From the NCBI GenBank assembly GCA_019243075.1, contig JAFAUV010000203.1:1-5396 (forward strand): a stretch of 5,396 bases of DNA, given 5' to 3'. Source of the DNA: Bradyrhizobium sp. Its GTDB lineage: Bacteria > Pseudomonadota > Alphaproteobacteria > Rhizobiales > Xanthobacteraceae. The translations under genes were made by a program, and so were the position numbers. The notes below the pieces were generated by a model. That model was not told the origin of the DNA. It was given only the letters and a program-made list of their open reading frames with translations, and did not search any database. Shown piece after piece: positions 1 through 5,396 of this stretch (its first letter is position 1; each line of letters starts with the position of its first letter).

Positions 1-1
1 G

Positions 2-458
2 AGACCGTCAGCGGGTGCTCGTCCGGCGTCGGCGGCTCGAGCGTCGCAAACTGGCTGGTGAGCAGTCCGGGCGGCATGAAGTGTCCCTTTCGGTGGCTGA
101 GCCGGTCCGCGATCATGGCCGGTGTGCCCTCGAGATAGACCAGGCGGACGTCGGCGCGACCGTGCAGCAGGACGTCGCGATAGCTCCGCTTCAGTGCCGA
201 GCAGCCGATCACGACATGCTTGCCGGCAGAGCAGACCCGATCGATCTCGGCGGCGATCGCCTTGAGCCAGGGCCAGCGGTCTTCATCGCTGAGCGCATGG
301 CCCGCGCTCATCTTGGCGACATTGCCGGCGGGATGAAATCTGTCGGCGTCCTCGTAGGGCCAGCCGAGCCGCGCGGCCAAAGTCTCGCCGATCGTGGTTT
401 TACCCGCGCCAGACACGCCCATCACGATCAGCGCACATGGCGGTTGCTCAATGGCCAC
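2..458 (-). CDS. gntK: Gluconokinase, GntK family (3' partial)
   Basis: Phosphorylates gluconate with ATP to 6-phosphogluconate, feeding the same intermediate that Pgl produces. Translation from GTG at 458 gives 152 complete codons before the left edge; the frame is open and two bases of the next codon remain. GntK proteins are roughly 160-180 residues, so only a short tail should be missing. Motifs: Walker A GVSGAGKTT (14-22), DADRFHP (37-43), the gluconate-kinase block NVAKMSAGHALSDEDRWPWL (46-65), CSALKRSYRD (86-95), RKGHF (123-127) and SQFATLEPP (135-143). These line up closely with E. coli GntK. The GTG start is supported by GGAGG 6 nt upstream and gives a 12-residue lead before MGVSGAGK. 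The gene is too far left for its full length, stop codon or following gene to be seen. It is not shikimate kinase, which lacks the KMSAG and CSALK blocks. Confidence 0.93.
   Translation of the reverse strand, partial: MAIEQPPCALIVMGVSGAGKTTIGETLAARLGWPYEDADRFHPAGNVAKMSAGHALSDEDRWPWLKAIAAEIDRVCSAGKHVVIGCSALKRSYRDVLLHGRADVRLVYLEGTPAMIADRLSHRKGHFMPPGLLTSQFATLEPPTPDEHPLTV
448..458 (-). other. 11-nt overlap of pgl end and gntK start
   Basis: The gntK GTG start (458-456) lies upstream of the pgl TGA (450-448), so the two genes share 11 nt in different frames. With GGAGG also embedded in pgl, translation of gntK is probably coupled to that of pgl. Confidence 0.75.
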
Positions 459-1194
459 CAAGACCCTCCGGAAGCGCGGCCGTATCCACCAGCCAGACCG
501 TCTCGCCATTCGACCGCGCGCGTGCAGCGGGCAGGTTCTCGCCGGAGAAGACCCGGGTCAAGATCGCGCGCTTGCTGGCGCCGGCGGCTTCGAACAGCAT
601 TTCGCGGCAGGAGGCAAGCACCGGCAGGGTGAGCGACACGCGAGGCACGAAGGGCTCGACATTGGCCTGGGGCACGCCGACCACCCATCGCGCCGTCTCC
701 TCCACCGCGCCATAGCCCGGAAACAGCGAGGCGGTATGGCCATCGGGGCCGACGCCCATCAGCACGAGATCGAACAAGGGATGGGCGGGATCGAGCTCGT
801 CGCGGCCATAAAACGATTTCAGCTCGCGCTCGTAACTTGCGGCGGCTTGATCCGGGTTTGCCACGTCGGTCGGGATCGGATGGATATGGGAGGAAGGTGC
901 GAGCCGATCGAGAAAGATGTTGCGTGCCATCGCCATGTTGTTCCTGGGATCGCTCACCGGCACGAAGCGCTCGTCGCCGATGAACCAGTGCACGCGATCC
1001 CACGGAACTTTGTCGCGGTAGGCCTCGGTCGCGATCAGCTCATAAAGCTGCTTCGGGCTCGACCCGCCGGTGAGGCAGATGGCGATGCGGCCGCTGTTGC
1101 CGGCGATTTGTGCCAGCAGCAGCCCGGCCGCGGCCTTGGCAAGCACCGCCGTATCGGCCACCGGGATGATCTTGCGTGGATCGCCTGCTGCCAT
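448..1194 (-). CDS. pgl: 6-phosphogluconolactonase
   Basis: Hydrolyses the 6-phosphogluconolactone made by Zwf to 6-phosphogluconate, acting in the cytoplasm. 248 residues, usual for the NagB/RpiA-like (DevB-type) lactonases. Conserved blocks are LTGGSSPKQLY (41-51), WFIGDERFVP (70-79), LMGVGPDGHTASLFPG (145-160) and RVSLTLPVL (185-193), followed by a normal C-terminal WLVDTAAL. The ATG at 1194 lies only 2 nt after the zwf stop. I see no clear Shine-Dalgarno sequence in the last bases of zwf, so initiation probably depends on ribosomes finishing zwf. The last 11 nt overlap the start of gntK in another frame. All the hallmark motifs are intact. Immediate linkage to zwf is the common arrangement, as the two catalyse consecutive steps. 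Confidence 0.95.
   Translation of the reverse strand: MAAGDPRKIIPVADTAVLAKAAAGLLLAQIAGNSGRIAICLTGGSSPKQLYELIATEAYRDKVPWDRVHWFIGDERFVPVSDPRNNMAMARNIFLDRLAPSSHIHPIPTDVANPDQAAASYERELKSFYGRDELDPAHPLFDLVLMGVGPDGHTASLFPGYGAVEETARWVVGVPQANVEPFVPRVSLTLPVLASCREMLFEAAGASKRAILTRVFSGENLPAARARSNGETVWLVDTAALPEGLGGH
465..469 (-). promoter_or_regulatory. Ribosome binding site of gntK inside the 3' end of pgl
   Basis: A full GGAGG lies on the minus strand within the last codons of pgl, 6 nt before the GTG at 458-456. This decides the gntK start in favour of GTG. The TTG directly before it would leave only 3 nt of spacing, and the downstream in-frame ATG at 422-420 has no comparable site. Confidence 0.7.
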
Positions 1195-1196
1195 GG

Positions 1197-2696
1197 TCAG
1201 GCCAGCTTGCGCCAGCTTCGGCCGTCGCGGGCGAGCAGCTCGTCCGCCTCTTCGGGCCCTTCGGTGCCGGCATCGTAGATCTTCAGCCCCTTGGCGCCGG
1301 CCTTTTTCCAGGCGTCCAGGAAGGGCTGCACGGCCTGCCAGCCGGCTTCGACGCTGTCGGCGCGCTGGAACAGGATGTTGTCGCCGATCATGCAGTCATA
1401 GATCAGCGTCTCGTAGCCGGTCGAAGGCTCGGCCTTGAAGTAATCCTTGTATCGGAACTTCATCTCGACGCCGTCGATCTCGATCGAGGGGCCCGGCACC
1501 TTGGTGTTGAACTGCAACTCGATGCCCTCGACCGGCTCGGTCGAGATCACGAGGTAGTTTTGCGAGAGCTGGTCGACCGGCGTGTCGCGGAACATCGCAA
1601 ACGGCGCCTGCTTGAACTTGATGGCGATCTCCGTGCGCTTGACGCCGAGCGCCTTGCCGGTGCGCAGATAGAACGGCACGCCGGCCCAGCGCCAATTGTC
1701 GATGGTGAGTTTCAGTGCGGCGTAGGTTTCGGTGGTGCTGCCGGGCTTGACGTCTTCGGTCTTGCGATAATCCTCGATCTCGACATCGCCGACCCTGCCG
1801 CCGCGATATTGCCCGCGCACCGAGTTCTTCAGCGCCTCGTCCTCGCTTTGGGTCTGGATCGAGGACAGCACCTCGGCCTTTTCCGAGCGCACCGCATGGG
1901 CGTCGAACCGCGCCGGCGGCTCCATCGCCACCAGCGAGAGCAGCTGGAACAGATGGTTCGGCACCATGTCGCGCAGCGCGCCGGTGGAGTCATAGAAGCT
2001 GCCGCGGTGACCAACGCCGAGCTTCTCGTCGACGGTGATCTGCACATGGTCGATGTGATTGCGATTCCAGATCGGCTCGAACATGCCGTTGGCAAAGCGC
2101 AGCACCAGGATGTTCTGGACGGTCTCCTTGCCGAGATAGTGATCGATTCGGTAGATCTGCTGCTCGTCCATCAGCTTCAGCAATTCGTGGTTCAGGTGCC
2201 TGGCGGATTCCAGGTCGGTGCCGAACGGCTTTTCGATGATGATCCGCCGCCACGAGCCGTTCTCGGCCATCATGCCGGCGCGGGCGAGCTCTCTGGCGAT
2301 CGGCAGGAAGGCATTGGGCGGGGTGGCGAGATAGAACAGCCGGTTGCCGCCGGTCCTGCGCTCGTCCTCGATTCTGTCGAGTTGCTTGCTCATGGCGTCG
2401 AACGAGGCGGGGTCCTTCGGATCGGCCTCGATGCAGGTGACGCAGGACAGCAGCTTCTTCGCCAGCGTATCGTCGATCTTGCGGGCGGAGAACTGATGCA
2501 GGCCCGTCATCAGGCTTTCGACCAGCTGCTCGCCCGTCATGCCCTTGCGGGCGATGCCGACCACGCAAAAATTGTCCGGCAGGAGATTGCCGGCGAGGAG
2601 ATTGTAGAGCGCGGGAATCACCAGGCGATGGGTGAGGTCGCCGGTGACGCCGAAAATGACAAGGCAGCAGGGATCGGGCTTGTGACCGTTGGGCAT
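1197..2696 (-). CDS. zwf: Glucose-6-phosphate 1-dehydrogenase
   Basis: Oxidises glucose-6-phosphate to 6-phosphoglucono-1,5-lactone, the entry step of the oxidative pentose phosphate and Entner-Doudoroff routes. 499 residues, normal for the family. Visible motifs: dinucleotide-binding FGVTGDLTHR (15-24); GIARKG (47-52), whose Arg50-Lys51 fit NADP+ phosphate binding; EKPFG (155-159); the family signature RIDHYLGKE (183-191); and DSTGALRDMVPNH (236-248), where His248 matches the catalytic base His240 of the Leuconostoc enzyme. The C-terminal half carries GVPFYLRTGKAL and a GPEEADELLARDG tail as in other G6PDHs. The ATG at 2696 was chosen because FGVTGD then falls at the usual distance from the N-terminus and AAAAGG precedes it. 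The position of the substrate-binding lysine of the Leuconostoc enzyme (Lys21) is Leu25 here. The TGA stop is 2 nt before the pgl ATG. Confidence 0.96.
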   Translation of the reverse strand: MPNGHKPDPCCLVIFGVTGDLTHRLVIPALYNLLAGNLLPDNFCVVGIARKGMTGEQLVESLMTGLHQFSARKIDDTLAKKLLSCVTCIEADPKDPASFDAMSKQLDRIEDERRTGGNRLFYLATPPNAFLPIARELARAGMMAENGSWRRIIIEKPFGTDLESARHLNHELLKLMDEQQIYRIDHYLGKETVQNILVLRFANGMFEPIWNRNHIDHVQITVDEKLGVGHRGSFYDSTGALRDMVPNHLFQLLSLVAMEPPARFDAHAVRSEKAEVLSSIQTQSEDEALKNSVRGQYRGGRVGDVEIEDYRKTEDVKPGSTTETYAALKLTIDNWRWAGVPFYLRTGKALGVKRTEIAIKFKQAPFAMFRDTPVDQLSQNYLVISTEPVEGIELQFNTKVPGPSIEIDGVEMKFRYKDYFKAEPSTGYETLIYDCMIGDNILFQRADSVEAGWQAVQPFLDAWKKAGAKGLKIYDAGTEGPEEADELLARDGRSWRKLA

Positions 2697-2703
2697 CGGC
2701 GGG

Positions 2704-2709
2704 CCTTTT
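2704..2709 (-). promoter_or_regulatory. Ribosome binding site of zwf, overlapping the gnd stop codon
   Basis: On the minus strand AAAAGG spans the last two bases of the gnd TAA stop and ends 7 nt before the ATG at 2696. It fixes the zwf start, because the zwf frame is open for another 201 codons upstream through gnd and would otherwise be ambiguous. Confidence 0.65.
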
Positions 2710-3691
2710 AGGCGGGCTTCTTCGGCTCGCGATGGCCGCCGAAACCGGCGCGCATCGCGGACAGGATTTTCTCGGCAAAGGTATGCTGCTTGCGCGATCG
2801 GAAGCGCGCGAACAGCGCCGCGGTCAGCACTTCCGCCGGCACGGCCTCGTCCACCGCGGCATTGACGGTCCAGCGGCCTTCGCCGGAATCCTCGACAAAG
2901 CCGGAGTAGTTGTCGAGGTCGTGGTTCTCGGCCAGCGCCGATGCCGTCAGGTCGAGCAGCCAGGAGGGAATGACGCTGCCGCGCCGCCAGACTTCGGCGA
3001 TGTCGGCGATGTCCAAGTCGAACCGATGGTCTGCCGGCAGCGCCTCGATATTGGCGTTCTTGAGGATGTCGAATCCTTCGGCATAGGCCTGCATCAAGCC
3101 ATATTCGATGCCGTTGTGGACCATCTTGACGAAATGGCCGGCGCCGACGGGGCCGGCATGGATGTAGCCCTGCTCGACGCGCGGATCGCGGCCGTCGCGA
3201 TGCGGTGTTTTGGGGATGTCGCCGGCGCCCGGCGCCAGCGCCTTGAAGATGGGATCGAGCCGATCGACCACCGCCTTGTCGCCCCCGATCATCATGCAAT
3301 AGCCGCGCTCGATGCCCCAGATGCCGCCGGAGGTGCCGACGTCGACATAATGGATGCCGCTCGCCTTCAGCCTCTTGCCGCGGCGGACGTCGTCCTGCCA
3401 GAACGTGTTGCCGCCATCGATGATGACGTCGCCTGCCTCCATCAGCCTCGCCAGCGTCTCGATCGTCTCCTCGGTGATCCGCCCCGCCGGCAGCATCACC
3501 CAGGCGGTGCGCGGCTTCTCCAGCTTCCTGACGAAATCCTCCAGCGCCCCGACTCCAGCCGCGCCGTCGGCCGCTAGCCCCGCGACCGCCTTCTCGTCCT
3601 TGTCGTAAACGACCGTGGTGTGGCCATGCTTCATCAGGCGGCGGACGATGTTGCCGCCCATCCGGCCGAGGCCGATCATTCCGAGCTGCAT
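2708..3691 (-). CDS. gnd: 6-phosphogluconate dehydrogenase (decarboxylating), short GndA/NAD-type
   Basis: Oxidatively decarboxylates 6-phosphogluconate to ribulose-5-phosphate in the oxidative pentose phosphate pathway. The protein is 327 residues, the length of the short GndA/YqeC class rather than the roughly 470 of the classical enzyme. The N-terminal Rossmann domain opens with MIGLGRMG (5-12). The second strand ends in YDKDEK (29-34); an acidic residue there (Asp30) instead of the Asn-Arg-Ser/Thr of NADP enzymes predicts NAD+ use. Then come DGGN (92-95), the substrate-binding VDVGTSGG (116-123), and GHFVKMVHNGIEYGLMQ (185-201) with catalytic-type Lys189. The ATG at 3691 has a good AGAAGG site 9 nt upstream and puts the Rossmann strand at residue 2, so the start is secure. 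It ends in TAA, 11 nt before zwf. No frameshift or missing core motif was seen. Confidence 0.95.
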   Translation of the reverse strand: MQLGMIGLGRMGGNIVRRLMKHGHTTVVYDKDEKAVAGLAADGAAGVGALEDFVRKLEKPRTAWVMLPAGRITEETIETLARLMEAGDVIIDGGNTFWQDDVRRGKRLKASGIHYVDVGTSGGIWGIERGYCMMIGGDKAVVDRLDPIFKALAPGAGDIPKTPHRDGRDPRVEQGYIHAGPVGAGHFVKMVHNGIEYGLMQAYAEGFDILKNANIEALPADHRFDLDIADIAEVWRRGSVIPSWLLDLTASALAENHDLDNYSGFVEDSGEGRWTVNAAVDEAVPAEVLTAALFARFRSRKQHTFAEKILSAMRAGFGGHREPKKPA

Positions 3692-3700
3692 TGTCGGGCG

Positions 3701-3706
3701 CCTTCT
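3701..3706 (-). promoter_or_regulatory. Ribosome binding site of gnd, overlapping the PGI stop codon
   Basis: On the minus strand AGAAGG lies 9 nt before the gnd ATG at 3691. Its first two bases are the last two of the TAG stop of the upstream gene. Ribosomes ending the isomerase therefore sit on the site that recruits the next round, which fits translational coupling. Confidence 0.7.
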
Positions 3707-5396
3707 AGTTTAGAGCTTCGGCGATGGCGGCATCCAGCTTCTTCAGGCCGGATGCGAGATCGCCCTTCAGATGAATGCGCAGCGCGCGCCGGCCACGCTC
3801 GGTGAGCACGTCGAAATCGCCGCGCGCCTGCGCCGCCTTGATCACGCCGAAGCTCGCCTTCTGGCCGGGGACGGGCAGGTCCTTGGCGTCATCGGCGGTG
3901 ATCTGCAGGAACACGCCGCTGTCGGGTCCGCCCTTGTAGGCCTGCCCGGTCGAGTGCAGGAAACGCGGGCCGAATTCGGCGCAAGTCGCGACATGGCGGC
4001 GGTCGCGCACTTTCAGCCGCATGTCCTGCAACGCGTCGATATGCGCGCCGTCGCGCTCGATATAGGCCAAAAGCGCGACATAGTCGTCGGCATGGGCGCG
4101 GGAAAGATGCGCCTTGACCCAGGAGCCGAGACTGCCGTCGGCACCGAGCTTCCTCAGCGCCGCGACATTGGCCTCGTCGGTGTAGAGATCGGCCTCGCTG
4201 GAGGACATCGCCGGCGTTTCGGCCGGCAGCTTGCCCGTCTTCTCGAACGCTGCCGTGAGCTCGCGGGTCTTGATCTTGGCGGATTCCACATCCGGCTGGT
4301 TGAATGGGTTGATGCCGAGGATGGAGCCGGCGACCGCGGTCGCCATCTCGAAGCGGAAGAACTCCTGCCCGAGATGATCGATCGATTTCATCACGATGCG
4401 TACGACGGGATGGCCGGCCTGCTCCAGCGCATCAAGCTTCGCATCATGGTCGGCGTCGTCCTCGCCCTCGGTGCGGATGTCGATGAAGAAGCGGTCGTTG
4501 CCATAGGCTCCGACATCGCCAAGCGTCTCGCCGTCGATCGGGATCAGTCCCTTGCCCTCCTTGCCGGTGGATTCGGCAATGAGCTGCTCGGCCCAGGCAC
4601 CGAAATCGGCGATCTTCTTCGAGGAAAGAATGGTCACCTTGTCGCGGCCCTCGAGCCCGGCAAGGCCCATGGCGAGCCCGAGCTGGACGCCGGGATTTTC
4701 ATGCGGCGGCACGTCGGCGCCGCAGGAGCGCACCATCGACAGCGCGTGATGGACCAGGCCGCGGACATCGACGCCGGCGGCGGCCGCCGGCACCAGCCCG
4801 AACGGCGACAGCACCGAGTAGCGTCCGCCGATCGTGGGCTCGCCATGGAAGGTGCGGGCAAAGCCCTGTTTCGCCGCCACCTTCTCCAGCGACGAGCCGG
4901 GATCGGTCACCGCGATGAAGCGATGGCCGGCTTTCTCAGCGCCGATCGCCTTCGACACGCGCTCGAAGAAATAGTCCTTCATTGCGTTCGGCTCGGTGGT
5001 GCCGCCGGATTTGGAGGAGACGATGAACAGCGTCTTCTTGATGTCGATCTTCTGCTCCATGGCGCGCACCTGCGCGGGATCGGTGGAGTCGAGCACATGC
5101 AGTTTCGGGAAGCCGCTCCTTCTCGGGAAGGTTTCGGCGAGCACTTCGGGCCCGAGGCTCGATCCGCCCATGCCGAGGAGGAGTGCGTCGGAAAATCCTT
5201 CGCGTTTCAACTCTTCTGCGAATTCCCGGTATTCGCCCATACGGGCGCGCCCTTCTTCGATGCAGTCCAGCCAGCCCAGCCATTTGTCCTCATCGGTACC
5301 TGTCCACAGCGATTTATCGCGCCGGAACAGCCGGCGGATGTTTCCTTTCGCCCGCCACTCCTTCAACGTCTCGTCAACGCTGGCTCTCAGGCCGGC
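3705..5396 (-). CDS. Glucose-6-phosphate isomerase, C-terminal part of a probable bifunctional transaldolase/PGI (5' partial)
   Basis: Interconverts fructose-6-P and glucose-6-P in the cytoplasm. 563 residues are visible and the frame stays open to the right edge, so the true start is outside. Numbering from the first visible residue, the sugar-isomerase fold is shown by GMGGSSLGPEV (75-85), the phosphate-binding SSKSGGTTEP (127-136), GGRYSVLSPFG (190-200, close to PGI signature 1), a catalytic-type Glu in QLIAESTGK (Glu275) and FNQPDVESAK (365-374, close to signature 2, ending in the catalytic-type Lys). A C-terminal HSTGQAYKGGP block (481-491) is, from memory, typical of the PGI half of transaldolase/PGI fusions. 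The first residues (AGLRASVDETLKEW) resemble the linker of those proteins rather than a normal PGI N-terminus. The transaldolase half is inferred, as none of it is in the window. The gene ends in TAG, 13 nt before gnd. PGI activity is well supported; the fusion is likely. Confidence 0.9.
   Translation of the reverse strand, partial: AGLRASVDETLKEWRAKGNIRRLFRRDKSLWTGTDEDKWLGWLDCIEEGRARMGEYREFAEELKREGFSDALLLGMGGSSLGPEVLAETFPRRSGFPKLHVLDSTDPAQVRAMEQKIDIKKTLFIVSSKSGGTTEPNAMKDYFFERVSKAIGAEKAGHRFIAVTDPGSSLEKVAAKQGFARTFHGEPTIGGRYSVLSPFGLVPAAAAGVDVRGLVHHALSMVRSCGADVPPHENPGVQLGLAMGLAGLEGRDKVTILSSKKIADFGAWAEQLIAESTGKEGKGLIPIDGETLGDVGAYGNDRFFIDIRTEGEDDADHDAKLDALEQAGHPVVRIVMKSIDHLGQEFFRFEMATAVAGSILGINPFNQPDVESAKIKTRELTAAFEKTGKLPAETPAMSSSEADLYTDEANVAALRKLGADGSLGSWVKAHLSRAHADDYVALLAYIERDGAHIDALQDMRLKVRDRRHVATCAEFGPRFLHSTGQAYKGGPDSGVFLQITADDAKDLPVPGQKASFGVIKAAQARGDFDVLTERGRRALRIHLKGDLASGLKKLDAAIAEALN

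Noticed and set aside
394..1278. A 294-codon plus-strand open frame opposite gntK and pgl
   Set aside because: It is antisense to two genes with intact family motifs and its translation matches nothing recognisable. It crosses gene boundaries, as a composition artefact would.
1176..2711. A 511-codon plus-strand open frame opposite zwf
   Set aside because: It begins at GTG and runs exactly antisense to zwf, whose motifs are unmistakable. Such long antisense frames are expected where codons end in G or C. The translation shows no recognisable domain.
3224..3236. Two GGCGCC copies separated by one base, a possible operator or hairpin
   Set aside because: It lies inside gnd and codes for an ordinary stretch of the protein (LAPGAG). 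No similar site is seen at the gene junctions.
2697..3299. Upstream extension of the zwf frame by 201 codons, giving a 700-residue protein
   Set aside because: The extension is low-complexity Arg/Ala/Gly-rich sequence read out of frame through gnd. The zwf ATG at 2696 has its own ribosome binding site and the correct family N-terminus.
2732..3577. A 281-codon plus-strand open frame opposite gnd
   Set aside because: It lies wholly within the antisense of gnd and has no recognisable domain; a high-GC shadow.
4773..4791. GC-rich inverted repeat with 8-bp arms and a 3-nt centre, hairpin-like
   Set aside because: It encodes an Ala-rich stretch (PAAAAG) inside the isomerase. Repeated GCC/GCG codons readily form such palindromes, there is no T-run, and it is mid-gene, so it is not a terminator.
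5364..5366. TTG as the start codon of the isomerase
   Set aside because: The frame is open upstream of it to the window edge with linker-like sequence, and it has no convincing start context.

Overview
The window comes from a GC-rich bacterial chromosome. Gene content and motif flavour point to an alphaproteobacterium of the Bradyrhizobium/Rhodopseudomonas group: a glucose-6-phosphate isomerase (PGI) of the type found fused to transaldolase, a short GndA-type 6-phosphogluconate dehydrogenase, and a G6PDH with a GVTGDLTHR nucleotide-binding motif. The taxon is inferred from family resemblance; there is no rRNA or other marker here.

Five genes lie head to tail on the minus strand and fill the whole window. 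In transcription order (right to left) they are: the C-terminal PGI part of a probable tal-pgi fusion (3705-5396, 5' end outside the window), gnd (2708-3691), zwf (1197-2696), pgl (448-1194) and gntK (2-458, 3' end outside). The gaps are 13, 11 and 2 nt, and pgl and gntK overlap by 11 nt. No gap could hold a conventional promoter or terminator, so this is almost certainly the middle of one polycistronic operon whose promoter lies to the right and whose end lies to the left.

The genes form one pathway. PGI interconverts fructose-6-P and glucose-6-P. Zwf oxidises glucose-6-P to 6-phosphogluconolactone, Pgl hydrolyses this to 6-phosphogluconate, and Gnd decarboxylates that to ribulose-5-P. GntK supplies 6-phosphogluconate from gluconate. 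If the PGI is joined to transaldolase upstream, fructose-6-P released by transaldolase could be turned back into glucose-6-P for another oxidative round. Cofactor motifs suggest that Zwf accepts NADP+ while Gnd uses NAD+.

I found no mobile element, CRISPR array, RNA gene or undescribed system. The points worth a second look are at residue level (PGI active site, G6PDH substrate site, Gnd cofactor site) and in the translational coupling at the gene junctions. Several long plus-strand reading frames are antisense shadows of these genes.
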